A stretch of 64,000 bases of DNA from Purpureocillium takamizusanense (Eukaryota; Ascomycota; Sordariomycetes; Hypocreales; Ophiocordycipitaceae): the NCBI RefSeq assembly GCF_022605165.1, contig NC_063076.1, forward strand, positions 682,001 to 746,000. The letters are read 5' to 3'. Below, in pieces: positions 12,769 to 23,842 of the stretch. How positions within the stretch are numbered: the first letter of the stretch is position 1; each line of letters starts with the position of its first letter. The position numbers and the translations under genes are program-made. Below the pieces are notes generated by a model that saw nothing but the letters and a program-made list of their open reading frames with translations, had not been told where the DNA came from and did no database searches.

Positions 12769-13890
12769 CCAACCGTTATCCCCGCCTCCCCCTCATCCGC
12801 CTCCGCACGCGGTGGGGGAGGCGCCCATCACAAGATGCTGTTCGCATCACGCATCTTCCTCGACGTCCCCGTCTTGAGGAACGAAGCCGCCGCGTGCGTT
12901 GGGAATCGTGGGGTCGTAGGCGTCCCCCGCTCTCGGCCTCCTCCCAGCAGCGGGCGACAGTCGTCCACGGGGCCTCTCCTGCGCCTTGACGCGCCGCCGC
13001 CACTGCTGCTGCTACTACTGTTGCTGATGTGGCTGTTCCTCCTCGACTCTTGGTGCCGCCAGCATGTTAAGAACCAGCCCGCGACAGACTGTACCATTCT
13101 GCAGGGTAGGTGGATGATTTGCTGGCAGCAGTTGCGGCTGTTGTGAGTCTTTTCGTCGTCGTCAACGTCGCCGTCTCCGAGCCTAATGCCTCTGGAAAAC
13201 ATGTTGTGGGTTTGTGTGTGTGGGTGAGATGTGCGTATTTTGTTTTTTGGTGATCGCGTGTGGGTGTACGCGCGGGCGAGTACGTGTTGCGTCGGACGGC
13301 GTTCGTTGTCGAGCGTCGTGTAAGTGGTGTATCACGCGAACCGACTTAGGACACAGCAGAGAGCTCAAAGTAGGGACGCGTTGTCAAGTGCTCCTAAAGA
13401 TCGTAGAACGTAGATTCTCTGCCCAGTAAACAATGATCAATGTGACTCAGGCTTTCCTGTCGGAAGATTCGGCGCCTTTTGAGTGCTTTCGCGTCTCCCT
13501 TGATGACAGCCCCCCCCGCTATGATATTCCATTCCAGTCGGCTCGTCACCGCCTGACTATCTACGCAAAAAGTCTCAGACAGCCACGCCAGACCGCGAGG
13601 ATCCATCCTCCCAGGGCTCACCACTGGTGCCACATACCAGAGAGAGCGGGTGCGAGGTTGGTAGGGTGCACAACCCCGTCATCCGCCCGCCGTCGAGCCG
13701 TCGACAACTGGCGTGGCGTGGCGTGATGATGCCGCGGGTCAATCATACACGCTTTGCACCAGCAGCAACAACGACAGCAACAACGACGCGCATGCACCTT
13801 TGAGCGAGACAGAGTATTGCTTCAGCGAGAAAAGAAAAGACGCCACAAAGCATTGTTGCTACGAGGCCATCTACAAGGTCACATCAGAGG

Positions 13891-14899
13891 TCAATCCTCT
13901 TCCCCCTCAGCTCCCGCGCCCTCCTCCTCCTCATGCATCATGAACGGAACGAATCGAAAGTCCAGAAAGCTTCGCTTTCCTCCTTCCATGTCGACCATGA
14001 ACTGCAAGCTCAAAACCCCTTGCCCATCACCCCGTAGACTAACCTTGCTCGCAATGCGCATCGCCTCGGTCGAGCTCTTGATAAAGTCAAATTTGAATGT
14101 CTGCGACCATCGGCTGGCAATGTTGAATGTCTCGAGCAAGTCCCTGCCTCGCGCAAAGTCCACCCCAGAGCTACCGAGATCGCTGGTCCCGGCCAGAGAC
14201 AGATAAGGCGTCGTCTTGACAGCGGTGATGGTCAGTCTCTCCGGCGATGTGGGAGAAATCTCTGCCAGTGAGTCCAAAAGAGTGCGCGACTGCATGATGA
14301 TCTTGAATGAGAGGTCGGTCCGGTCAAACGGGATATCTTCAGGCACCTCGGGCAGGTAAGTCATCAAGCCAGCCGTGGTCTTGACGCCCGACTCCTCGAT
14401 GGTAATTTTGAACGGATCCCCTTCCTCTCCATAAAGTAAGGTGCAAGTCCCAGAGATGCCCAAAGTCTGGTTACTAAACGCATCAGGCTTGTAGTTGCGC
14501 AGGTTGCTCCGATACGGGTCTGCTTCGGCCTTTTGCGCCCGTGTTGCCACGTCGACAGCCCCAAAGATCTGGAGGACCTCGAGGAATGATGCCAGAGATA
14601 TCTGGAAGTTGGGGAGCTCCGGTGCTTCCCCATCCTCGGCTGGGGGAAGATTGACAGAGTACGAAGAGAACAGGGCCTTGTCCAGAAAAGCAACGCCTGG
14701 ATGTGTCAGTGCAGGATACCCGAGTCGGGCTAGGATGCCTACCTTGCATAACACGCGCATGGTCGGACGCAAATCGTATGCCTTCCTCTGTAATCTGGAC
14801 ATGGACTCGTGGCGCGAAGTTGATGCATCTCAGAAGCTGGTACATGGGCCGCGTGGACGTGGCCACAGCTCGCAGGATCGGGGGCGCATCCGGCGCCAT
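13891..14899 (-). CDS. RAD1: Checkpoint clamp subunit Rad1 (9-1-1 complex)
   Basis: Two exons encode 320 aa: 14899-14743 and 14696-13891, with a 46-nt intron (GTAGGC...CTGACACATCCAG) that splits a glycine codon. The N-terminus reads MAPDAPPILRAVATSTRPMY then a PCNA-like 'INFAPRVHVQITEEGIRFASDHARVMQ'. After the splice it continues GVAFLDKALFSSY. This is the pattern of Rad1/Rec1-family clamp proteins. Later segments (FSNQTLGISGTCTLLYGEEGDPFKI as two parts, LTITAVKTTPYLSLAGTSDLG) fit the second PCNA-like fold. Length is close to the family norm (about 280-330 aa). With Rad9 and Hus1 it forms the ring loaded at DNA damage to activate the ATR-type kinase. The C-terminus is a short acidic Glu tail. 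The stop of OST5 lies only 153 bp upstream on the same strand, so the RAD1 promoter is short. Confidence 0.9.
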
Positions 14900-15052
14900 G
14901 ACAGTGTTCGATCAAAGGTCTGCCCTAACTGGCAACACAGGGCTGAGAGGAGGCAAACTAGAAATCAGATCACAATGGGCTCGGCGGCGCTTCTTTCTCG
15001 TCTCCAACTAATATACAGGTGTCCGGTCGGCGTGCTTGAGGGTCGGGGTATC

Positions 15053-15404
15053 TCAGACGTAGACTCCGACTGCACAGAACATATAAACGACTCCAAATCT
15101 GCGCTTGTTCAGTCTCGAGGACGCGAAAGTCTCGTTTGGGGCAGAAGGGCACATACGCGATCGCCAGCGAGGCTGGAATACCCAGCGTCGTGAGGTTGAC
15201 CAACGAGCGATCTGCGCTAATTAGCTTCGCCATCTCCAGCCAGGATCGAAAATATGGATGCGTACTCAGCGCAAATATTCCCGTCGCCACGAGCCCGTTC
15301 GCCAGCAGCACGAATCCAACCAGGAATTGGCTACCTTTGCCGACAGTGGGGAGAAAGGGACTGCCTGCAGCAGCTTGCCAGACCTCTTGCAGAGAGGAAT
15401 CCAT
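15053..15404 (-). CDS. OST5: Oligosaccharyltransferase subunit Ost5 (TMEM258 family)
   Basis: A 79-aa protein from three tiny exons: 15404-15266, 15211-15157 and 15098-15053. The introns are 15265-15212 (GTACGC...GCGCAG) and 15156-15099 (GTATGT...GCGCAG). Both splits keep frame. The spliced protein starts MDSSLQEVWQAAAGSPFLP, has two transmembrane helices (about 25-45 and 55-75), and ends in MFCAVGVYV. The -GVYV end is shared with yeast Ost5 (VYV) and similar to the IYV end of TMEM258. Ost5 is a small accessory membrane subunit of the ER oligosaccharyltransferase that N-glycosylates secretory proteins. The only long open frame here reads through both introns and hides the true C-terminus, so an intronless annotation would be wrong. 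An in-frame upstream methionine would add 22 residues; the internal ATG gives the normal family length. Confidence 0.88.
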
Positions 15405-15810
15405 GTGCCGGACCTGAGAGAGTCGCTCGAGAGTTGTCAATGCGCAAGCGAATGGCTGCCGTGTGCTCAATTGTCAAGCACAAAAGGCGTAATGGAGGGC
15501 GTTGTGGTATGGTCTAGTCGAGTGATGAACGAGGTTGACGCGCGGAGCTGGAGCTTCACCCGTGCGTGCAGTAGAGACATCGTGGCCATAGACAAGAGCG
15601 GTTTAGCGCGCCGCGCCCCTGTCGACCAGTAACCTAAGAGGCATCACGTAAGCAATGCACGGACCAGCACTTTCAAGTCAAGCCGCAACCCACCACCGAC
15701 CATCCCGCCTCATCGACGCGACCTGGAAACTCCACTGCAGCGCCCTGGTGACGTTTCGCTCCGAATCCTGCGCCCGCGGTGCCTCACGTCGGTCACAGGC
15801 AGCCGCAAAA
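15405..15810. promoter_or_regulatory. shared divergent promoter region OST5/GCN5
   Basis: The 406 bp between the divergent start codons of OST5 (minus) and GCN5 (plus) must hold both promoters and both 5' leaders. No TATA box is obvious. Confidence 0.55.
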
Positions 15811-17126
15811 ATGTCCGACATTAAGGAAGAGAGTGCGTAGAGACCCTCCCTCTGACCTTTCGGCGAGGCGACCAACTCACATGCACAGGTGCTAAGCGCA
15901 AGGCCTCGGAGGACCCCTCCTCCCCGTCGGCATCCAAACGCATCAAGCACGATGAGTCTGCCGAGCCCCAAGAGGACAAGAAGCAGGAAATAAAGCCGAT
16001 TCCGTTTCCTGACAAGGTTCGAACGCTCCTTCATGGGCCCTGTGTCTGCCTTGACTAACGATACGCCTCTCAGCCCGCCGTGATCGAAGAGCGAAATGGC
16101 GAAATCGAGTTCCGCGTGGTCAACAACGATGGCGACCGCGATTCTCTCATCATTCTCACAGGCCTAAAATGCATTTTCCAGAAGCAGCTGCCTAAGATGC
16201 CCAAGGATTACATCGCGCGCCTGGTCTACGATCGGACACATTTGTCGATTGCTATTGTCAAGAAGCCTCTTGAGGTCATCGGCGGAATCACGTACCGCCC
16301 CTTCAAGGGCCGCCACTTTGCCGAGATTGTGTTCTGCGCTATCAGCTCCGACCAGCAGGTCAAGGGATACGGCGCCCACATGATGTCTCATTTGAAGGAC
16401 TACGTCAAGGCGAGCAGCGACGTGATGCATTTCCTGACGTACGCGGACAACTACGCCATCGGCTACTTCAAGAAGCAGGGCTTCACAAAGGAGATCACGC
16501 TCGACAAGAAGATATGGATGGGCTACATCAAGGACTACGAAGGCGGCACTATAATGCAGTGCTCGATGCTCCCTCGTATTCGGTACCTCGAGATGGGCCG
16601 CATGCTTCTCAAGCAAAAGGAGTGCGTCCAGGCCAAGATTCGCGCCTACTCCAAGTCGCACAATGTCCACCCGCCCCCCAAGGATTGGAAGAACGGCATC
16701 AAGGAGATCAACCCGCTCGACATCCCCGCGATCCGCGAGTCGGGCTGGTCCCCCGACATGGACGAGCTCGCGCGCCAGCCGCGCCACGGCCCCAACTACA
16801 ACCAGCTCCTGCATCTGCTGAACGACCTGCAGAACCACAACTCGGCGTGGCCGTTCCTCGTCCCGGTTAACCGCGACGAAGTGGCCGACTACTACGACGT
16901 CATCAAGGAGCCCATGGATCTCAGCACCATGGAGAGCAAACTCGAGGCAGACCAGTACGCCACGCCCGAGGATTTTACCAGAGACGCACGCCTCATCTTT
17001 GAGAACTGCCGCAAGTACAACAACGAGAACACGCCGTACGCCAAGTCGGCCAACAAGCTTGAAAAATACATGTGGCAGCAGATCAAGGCCGTCCCCGAGT
17101 GGTCGCACCTCGAGCCGGAGAAGTAG
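15811..17126 (+). CDS. GCN5: Histone acetyltransferase Gcn5 (SAGA/ADA)
   Basis: Three exons encode 400 aa: 15811-15832, 15889-16016 and 16074-17126. Introns are 15833-15888 (GTGCGT...GCACAG) and 16017-16073 (GTTCGA...CTAAC...CTCAG). The Lys-rich N-terminus ([20 protein letters not shown]) is followed by a GNAT acetyltransferase domain. The segment [14 protein letters not shown] holds the predicted catalytic Glu134, and QVKGYG at about 145-150 is the acetyl-CoA pyrophosphate-binding loop. A C-terminal bromodomain covers about 290-395 ([21 protein letters not shown], then an [13 protein letters not shown] segment with the acetyl-lysine Asn). Length matches fungal Gcn5. It acetylates histone H3 in nuclear SAGA/ADA coactivators. 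The first exon is only 22 nt, so its start and GTGCGT donor are the least certain points; the join is in frame. Confidence 0.95.
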
Positions 17127-18522
17127 GACTTTGCTCCAGCCTCGAGGCGCAACAACGCCATCGCCGCCGCCTCGCCCGCTACACAGCAAGGCCAGAGCCA
17201 GACACAGGGCCAAGACCCCAGCGGGGCGTCGCGACCACGGCTCAGGTAACTTTGCGGTCCCACGCCATTTCGCAGGCGTGCCGAGTGCTTCTATCAGTGA
17301 CTAACCATGGCGGCTGCGTCGTTTTCTTTCAACTGCAGGATCATTTTACGGCCTTCAAAGGCTGGAAACAGGAAGTGAATCGTTTAGCGAGGTGTTTTTG
17401 GGCTGTCAAAGGGTTTTGGCGTTGAGCGGAGGGTATACCATACAGGACGGTCTGGTACACGGTGAGCGGAACGGGATGCCTACCATGCGGGATGGGCTGG
17501 TACGCATAACCGCACGGGGGATCAGGGTCATTGACTCATACTACTGTACCAGTCGTCACGACTGGACTGGACTGGACATTGTTTGGGGTATTGCTCAAGT
17601 ATTTTGTTTTGAATTTGGGAACTTCTAGGGAACCGAAACCAAGGTAGCGGGCAGCCTACTGCCGCTGCCGCTGCTGCCCCCGTTGCAAAGACTTGCGATG
17701 TTGTACCGATTACGATAGGGAGCCTAGCGCAATAGTAGCGGACAGTCTTGTGTGATGCAGCTACCTAAGGTAGGTACTAATGAAGTAGACGGGACGTGGA
17801 TTCTATTCTCGAAAAACGGTACCGACCGCGTACATGAGTTGATATGCCCGCTTCATACCTCACCAAGGGGGCCTTGTTTCTCGCAAAATCTATCTACGAC
17901 CAAGCCACGAGGCGTGTAAACCCAGCAGCTCATTCGTATGTACAACGCACCGACTTTCAGGAGGGATTGTTGTTGTTGGTTGTTGTACGACGACAAAACA
18001 TTAGCAGGGGGACACGGGGCCGCGCGCCCAGCACGGGGCCCAGAGTCTGCCCGCCCGCGTCCTCGACCCTCGCTGCGCGACTCTCATGCCTCGAATCTGC
18101 GTTCCCTCCCTCCGCCTCCTTCTCGCTACTAGCGGCTTTTGTCAAACTGCACGCCTGCAGGAGCAGCCAAGCAATAAGAAGAAGAAAAACAAAAAGATAA
18201 AAACAATCATCAAGCGTAGAAACGCCTCCCAAACGCCGGTGGCACCTCACCCCCACGAGTGCGGGCCTAGACGAGGCCATAAGGGGGGAGGGCTGAGTGA
18301 TTCGGATGCTACCATCAAAGTATCTTTCAAAGCGACTACGCTTCAACGCATGTGCAGTCTTGCTCGATTCGCAGGTGCACTCGTATATGCGCATAGTTAT
18401 CGTGTCCACTCCAAGGAGTAGTCAATTCTTTCCGGAATTCGCAGTTGTCTATCAGACAAGACACGACGGGGTCCAATCAAGCGCGGTCATCAAATTCGTA
18501 GAAAGGAGACGGGCATTCGTGC
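17127..18522. other. intergenic between convergent genes
   Basis: This separates GCN5 (plus) and the minus-strand hypothetical gene and holds both 3' ends. I see no credible coding frame. A TACCTAAGGTAGGTA-like imperfect palindrome lies near 17762. Confidence 0.5.
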
Positions 18523-19566
18523 CTAGGCTCCCGATGTCTCGGCGGTGCGTGACGTGGCACCTGCCTCGCCGACGGGGAGGCGGAGACCCGAGATCGAACG
18601 TCGCCGCAGCCACGACACGCGCGGCCGGGAACCATCGTCGAGCGAAGGAAGCCTGGAGGAAGCCGTCGAGGGCGTCGCAGACCTGTCGCTGGGAGTCTGG
18701 GTCCCGGCGCTGCCGCTGCTGGTGGTGCCCGCGTCCTCGGCGTCGATGGTTCGCTGCAGGACGGGCTGAAGCAGCTCGGGGATCTCGGACCACTGTCCCG
18801 CGCGGGCGGCGTTGAGCATGCTGGGTGGGACGAGGGCTGCGGGGATGACGGAGGAGCTCGAGGCGGCCCTGCGGAGCATCTGGTCTGTAATGCGGTCGGT
18901 GATGATTGTCAGTTCGCCGGATTCGATGGCGTGCTTGAGCCACTGCTCCCATTCCTCGTCCAGGACGGCCGACGTCTCACCAGCCTCTCGCCTCGCGGCC
19001 TGGGCGCGAAGGCGCGCATTCAGCTCAACGCCAACGCTCTCGAGCTCCCCGTCCGTCTCGTCGTCTTCATCTTCGTCGTCATCGTCGTCGAGCATACGCA
19101 AGCCGCGGATGGCAGACGCACCGACGTGCTCTTGCTCGTCCCCGAAGCTGTTTGACCGGCTGGTGTGGTCGGGGATCTCGGTCCAATCGGGGAAGCCCTC
19201 GTCGGTGGTGTCACGAATGACGATGCCCTGCTCCGCCTCAAACTTCTCCTTGGCCCATTTGGTGCCCTCCCACTTGGTGAGGCTGGCAATCTCGTTGGGG
19301 GTGAGGTCGAGGTTGTTGAAGGCGCGGAAGAGGCGGCGGTGCCAGGGCCAGCGGCTCAGGCGGATGCGGTGCGTCTTGTGGTTGTAGTCAAGGCCGGGGT
19401 ACTTGGCCTCCTGGGTCTCGAGATGGCCGTAGAAGGAGTGCGTCTCCTGACGGACCTCGGGGATGAGGTAGCGTTGAAGGAAGGCGCTGAAGTGTATCGG
19501 GTCGTTGGACTTGGGTTTGGGGAACATGCACTCGTAAACGAGCTCCTCGACGGGGCGCCCTTTCAT
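18523..19566 (-). CDS. Conserved fungal protein of unknown function
   Basis: Single-exon protein of 347 aa. The frame stays open 84 codons upstream, but that part begins with GTG, contains no ATG and is compositionally like leader sequence. I therefore start at the first ATG, in the context CAAGATGAAAG. The N-terminal half looks folded and conserved: EELVYECMFPKPKSNDPIHF, then HKTHRIRLSRWPWHRRLFRA and IASLTKWEGTKWAKEKFE, rich in Trp and basic residues. The middle is strongly acidic (a DDDDDEDEDDE run). A further conserved-looking stretch (EEWEQWLKHAIESGELTI) follows, then a Ser/Thr-rich tail with basic patches. I recall similar fungal hypothetical proteins but no assigned function. There is no signal peptide or transmembrane helix. 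An upstream non-coding or small first exon cannot be excluded. Confidence 0.75.
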   Translation of the reverse strand: MKGRPVEELVYECMFPKPKSNDPIHFSAFLQRYLIPEVRQETHSFYGHLETQEAKYPGLDYNHKTHRIRLSRWPWHRRLFRAFNNLDLTPNEIASLTKWEGTKWAKEKFEAEQGIVIRDTTDEGFPDWTEIPDHTSRSNSFGDEQEHVGASAIRGLRMLDDDDDEDEDDETDGELESVGVELNARLRAQAARREAGETSAVLDEEWEQWLKHAIESGELTIITDRITDQMLRRAASSSSVIPAALVPPSMLNAARAGQWSEIPELLQPVLQRTIDAEDAGTTSSGSAGTQTPSDRSATPSTASSRLPSLDDGSRPRVSWLRRRSISGLRLPVGEAGATSRTAETSGA

Positions 19567-22016
19567 CTTGACGGCGGGCGCGGCTTCGGGACGGGGACTA
19601 TTGGCGAAGCGGGTGTGCAAGGCAGCAGCAGCAGCAGCAATCCTGGCGCCGGGTCGGTGAGGGTGAAGAGAGATGAGGTGGCCAGTCTCGTTACGAGTCG
19701 TCGTGTTGGTGGGGTCGCGCTGTTGGGGAGAGCACGGATGCTTAGTCGCACGCACGGCGGGCACGCGAAGGCAGTGTTGATGTGGGTGGGAGGTCGGCGC
19801 CTCGTCTGCGGTGCTCACTGACTCGCTCGTGGGTCGTCGTCGTCGGCGGCGGCGTCGGTGTCGTCAGTGAAAGCCGTTGAAGGTTCGTTTTCACGGCGGC
19901 CAAAAGCGACGGGGGGCCAAGCAGGCCAAGGACAGTCAGCCCACAGCCCGGCTGTTATCGGCTGGGATGTTTTGCGGCCGGGCGGGTCCGGAGCCTGTCT
20001 ATAGGTACAGTATATGAAGCAGCTGGGGCGGCGCCGGGCAGATGGTCGCGATAACCGCCACGACACAGTGACTGGGGCGTGCGTGGCTGCGGTGTGGTCC
20101 GTGAAAGGGGAGGGGATATGGGTGGTTGCGAGGTCGAGAATGCGGCGGAGTGTTGTTGGGCGAGAGGAATGGAAGGGCAGAGAAGAAAAATAGCACCTAT
20201 GTAAGGCGGGACGGGGTTGGCTGCGGGCAGTGGGATGGACGTCTGCGGATGGAGGAATGGATGATGGATGGATGGATGCAGGAGCGTTTCCGAGACGGGG
20301 CTGCTTGGCCTTTGGGGCGGCGTGGCCTTGCGTAACGGGCCCTGTGGGAGGCGCCAGGCTTCTGGGCGGCCCGCCAGTGGCTGGACGAGGGGCCTGATGA
20401 GATCCATGGATGCTCCCGTCAGCGGTGGGTCGGGTGCTCGGAGCAGGTTACGCAGATCGAGGTGCCCAGGTGAGGTGGTGTCCTGGACGCTCTGGCGGTT
20501 CCTGTCCCGCCGTCTACCGGCAAGGTACCTTACCTTTAGGCACTTCACCTAGCACAGCTGCCGAACAGCCGCTCTCTCAGCGGACGCTCCCTCGCGGCGT
20601 CACGATATGGCAGTGCAGAGGGAAGGGCGTGTTGTTCAATACCTTCATCCATGGACACCTCATCACTTCAACCTGCCGTGTTCCCCATCCGGGGCATGCC
20701 CGGAAAGTACGCCACGCCCAGCTTAGCTTGACGCAGCGCAGATAGGCAGGCAGCAGGTAGGCAGGTACTAACAGGCAAGGCGCACCACATCCATCATGTA
20801 TCTATCAAGGGCTGCTTGATCCACGGCCTTGTAGCCGCCAGCGTGAACCTTTATCAAAACACGTAAGTACGAAGTAATGAGGTGTATGTATATGCACGGT
20901 TACCTCTCGCCCGGCTGCGTGCGTCGCTGCGTGTGTGCGGCTTGTGCCATCTTGACGCCCCGCCTCCCCCCATCCTCATCAATCTACCCGGAACATCAAG
21001 CATCGCTTCTTGATTACTCGCGCAAACACCGCGTGACGCAAAGATGCAAAGCAATTCGTCACTGACCAACTGCGCGGTACGTACATTAGTACTGACTGGC
21101 TCATTAGCACTTCTAAGGCAGTATCGCCCCCAATCGTGAACGTGCTTTGGCCGCATCTGTTACCTTCACATTGCACGCTCCTCAACCACCCCTCGCGAGA
21201 GCAACCATCCCCAACGTCGCCGCCGCAAGGGGAAAGGGCCTCGCACGAGGAGGCGCGCGGGAACACTCCCCCCCTTTCATACTCACCCGTGCGCCACACA
21301 GCTCCCGTCTGCAGGCCTCTCCGTTTCTGCGCGACAGACACCCGGCATCGTGCATCCAGCACTCGCCCGTGGCTACTATCCACAGAGGGGCCGGGGGCGC
21401 TTGCATCGCCAAAGGGATCATCAGTACCTCATGTAGTCCGTAACGTTGGTACGTACTTCGTCCCTCGCATGCCACTGCCTTATCTGTGACACCAGGCGAG
21501 GCATCTTGTCTTCCCCCACTTCCACCAGCCTGTTCCCGTTTCCAGGCATATGCGTGTGGTCCCCCCCCCGTGTCACATGAGGGGCCATCGGATTTCGTCC
21601 CGTCCTTGGGCGTCTCCATGTCTCCGCCCTTCCGCACCCGTGCGGAGCGCTCCTCCCGAGCGACGGGCCGGCAAACACCCACCCCCCATATCTACCGCTG
21701 CGGCTCCACACACTTACAGACCACCGACGGCTTTGGCCCGTCCGGTTGATGGACTGCTCTAGGTTCGCATAACGGAGCCTTGTCATAAAGAGAAGAGACA
21801 GAGACAGAGACGTCCCTCGAGTTCAATTGCCTATCCAGATCAGAGTGAAGGAGGCGTCAAATCAAGCATTGCTCGCACGCCCAAGTAAATCCGTGACATC
21901 GTCAAACTCATAAACCGTTCGCCATCAGGCGCCTGCCGCGCGGACTGAAAGTCGTAGCTGCTCGTGCCCTCGCGTATACGTCCACGTGCGCCCACGCTTC
22001 CTCGCTCTCTCATAGC
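19567..22016. other. intergenic spacer
   Basis: The left part is probably the 5' leader and promoter of the 18523-19566 gene; the right end is the 3' side of the DUF7514-type gene. Frames inside are arginine-rich and lack motifs. Tandem GGCA and ATGG short repeats occur (about 20255-20280 and 20745-20775). Confidence 0.45.
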
Positions 22017-23842
22017 TCAGCTATATGCCGCCTCCGCGTACCGCCGTCCCGACACTCCAGTGGTTGTCGGTGGCACCGTAGCCTCGTCTGGCGACCGCCT
22101 CTCCCATTTTCTCCTCTGCTCCCTGTCGCGAGGATCCCAGCCCGGCTGGTCTCGCTGTCGGTCGATGTCGGCATGGCTGCTCGTGCGCCGTTGTGCTTCC
22201 GGCCTGCGCAAGTATGGGCGTTCGCGACGACCGCCAGAGTCCCTGTCACGCTCGTCGTCCCAGTCACGGTCCGAGTCTCGGACCCGCCCGCGATGGTATC
22301 GTTCCCGCTCCCGCTCCCGATCCCGCTCGTCTCTGACTCGTCGCCTTCTCCGAAGCTCGTCTGCGGGCCCAAGTTCAGATGAGTCGTCTGAGTCTGGGTC
22401 GGAGTAGCTGCGGCTCAACCGCGAGGGCTGAAACTGCTCGCGACTCCTCCGCACGCGGATCGGATCGTTGGACGAGTTCTGTCGTGAGCCGGCCCTTGGC
22501 CGCTCTGAGGTGAATCCATTGGGCAAGATGCTCGAAACTGTTTCGCTCAGCTTGCTGCGCAGAGAGCCGAGCGGGCTCGGCACGCTTCTTCGTTTAGGGT
22601 CGTCGGACCGCGTGTCGGATCGGTGTGGGCGGACGCCTGAGGTGGCCGGCGGCGGGATCGGTGCACTGGGAGGCACAAATCGGCGGACCGACGGTGGGGG
22701 CGGAGGTGAGGCCGGATGGCGCCTGCGCTTAGCCTTGAGGTTACTAGGCTCCGGCGTGGGTTCGGCCTCTGAAGAGTCTGATGACTGGTGCCTCGGGTGA
22801 CTGTGCCTTCGGGGCTGCGCTGCTGGCCGCTTGAAGCCTGGGTCGAGATGTGTCGAGGAATAGACGTGAGGGGGCAGGTCAGAGTGCAGGGGCTCCGATG
22901 TGTAGTCGGAGAAGCTCTTTCGTCTGGCTCGTTCTTCGGCAGTCTCCTCCCGGCGAGGAGATCTATCCGAACGGCGTGTGCTGGCGTGGCGCCCCATGGG
23001 GACATGTGTGTAAGGCATGTGCCGCCCAAAATAGTCGGTTTCCGCAGCTCTGGGTCGGGGTGACGATGTTGGTTGGAAAGGGTTGACATGGACGTAGGTG
23101 AACCGGGGCGGCGGCTGCTCTGCGGCCGGAGAGGGCTTCGGCGTCGTGCCTTCTTCCGCCGAGGATGCGGCCTCGCTCTTGAGTCTGTCCGCGCATGACT
23201 TGTGCCAACGGTCCACCTCGGCGTTGGGTAGCGCGGGGAATACGCTCGACGGAAGCTCAGGCGGAAAGTCTTCGCCCGTATCGGGGTGCTTCAGCGCCCA
23301 GTTCTTCACCGCATATTGCAGGAATGGGACGTGTTCCTCGGGGCCGAGGAGGATCTCGAGCGACTCCCATCGCGAGAAGCCGCGAAAAGTCAAGGCGGGG
23401 ATCGTAGGGGGTGCGAAGTCGTCGCTCGTCGGTTGGAGAGAGTGCTGGCAACCGGTGACCTGCCAGACGTAGGAGAGGGACGAGTGCGTCATGTCGATGA
23501 AGAGGGCTATTGCGCCGAGGCGGTGAGTCGGTGAGCAACATCGCGGGGTAGCACGGGTGTCACGTACAGTCATAATCACCGCCGACGGCCTTGTAAAAGG
23601 CGGCGAGCTTGGTGGGCGTCAGCTGCGCATCTTGCCTGTCTCCAATCTCGAGGATCTTGCGGCGCGCACGGGTGTCAGTCAGGGAATCTCGGGTCGCGCG
23701 GCACGGGAGGCGGGCTTACGATGTGGCGGGCGATGGCCCGCAACAGGGCGTCGAGCTGCTTAGTCGGGGCATTGTTCGTCTCGAACATGTACGAATACTG
23801 TAGCGGAGCGCCGGGCGTCGAGTCCGAGCCGGACGTCGACAT
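22017..23842 (-). CDS. DUF7514-type fungal protein with Arg/Asp-Ser-rich tail
   Basis: Three exons encode 566 aa: 23842-23720, 23655-23568 and 23506-22017. Introns are 23719-23656 (GTAAGC...CGCAAG, 64 nt) and 23567-23507 (GTACGT...CAATAG, 61 nt). The spliced N-terminus reads MSTSGSDSTPGAPLQYSYMF, then KQLDALLRAIARHI, QDAQLTPTKLAAFYKAVGGDYD and LFIDMTHSSLSYVWQVTGCQ. I recognise this as the fungal domain I know as DUF7514 (about residues 15-150). 'PALTFRGFSRWESLEILLGP' and 'VPFLQYAVKNWALKHPDTGE' close the domain. The rest is disordered: Pro/Ser-rich, then a long Arg/Asp/Glu repeat region (RERERERY, DRDWDDERDRD) like RS/RD tails of RNA-associated proteins. The family has no known biochemical function. 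An RNA or nuclear role is only a guess from the tail. Confidence 0.85.

Larger units (their letters stand above)
7202..13890. other. 6.7-kb gene-free region
   Basis: This is the longest stretch without a credible gene. Many frames of 60-240 codons exist on both strands, but they overlap antiparallel, are Arg/Pro/Ser-rich and show no motif. I see simple repeats (AGC run near 12741), an 18-bp palindrome at 11635, a homopolymer T run near 9770 and C/G runs. Around 12833-13200 on the minus strand there are short open segments that might be exons but cannot be joined with confidence. The region may hold long regulatory sequence, non-coding RNAs or fast-evolving genes with many introns. Confidence 0.45.

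Noticed and set aside
12833..13200. Possible two-exon minus-strand gene starting MFSRGIRLGDGDVDDDEK and ending in GGFVPQDGDVEEDA
   Set aside because: Both ends look protein-like, but the frame between them contains two adjacent TAG codons and no intron with good donor and acceptor solves the join; kept only as a lead.
16164..17213. 349-codon minus-strand frame opposite GCN5
   Set aside because: Exact antisense of the GCN5 catalytic exon, open because of GC-rich third positions.
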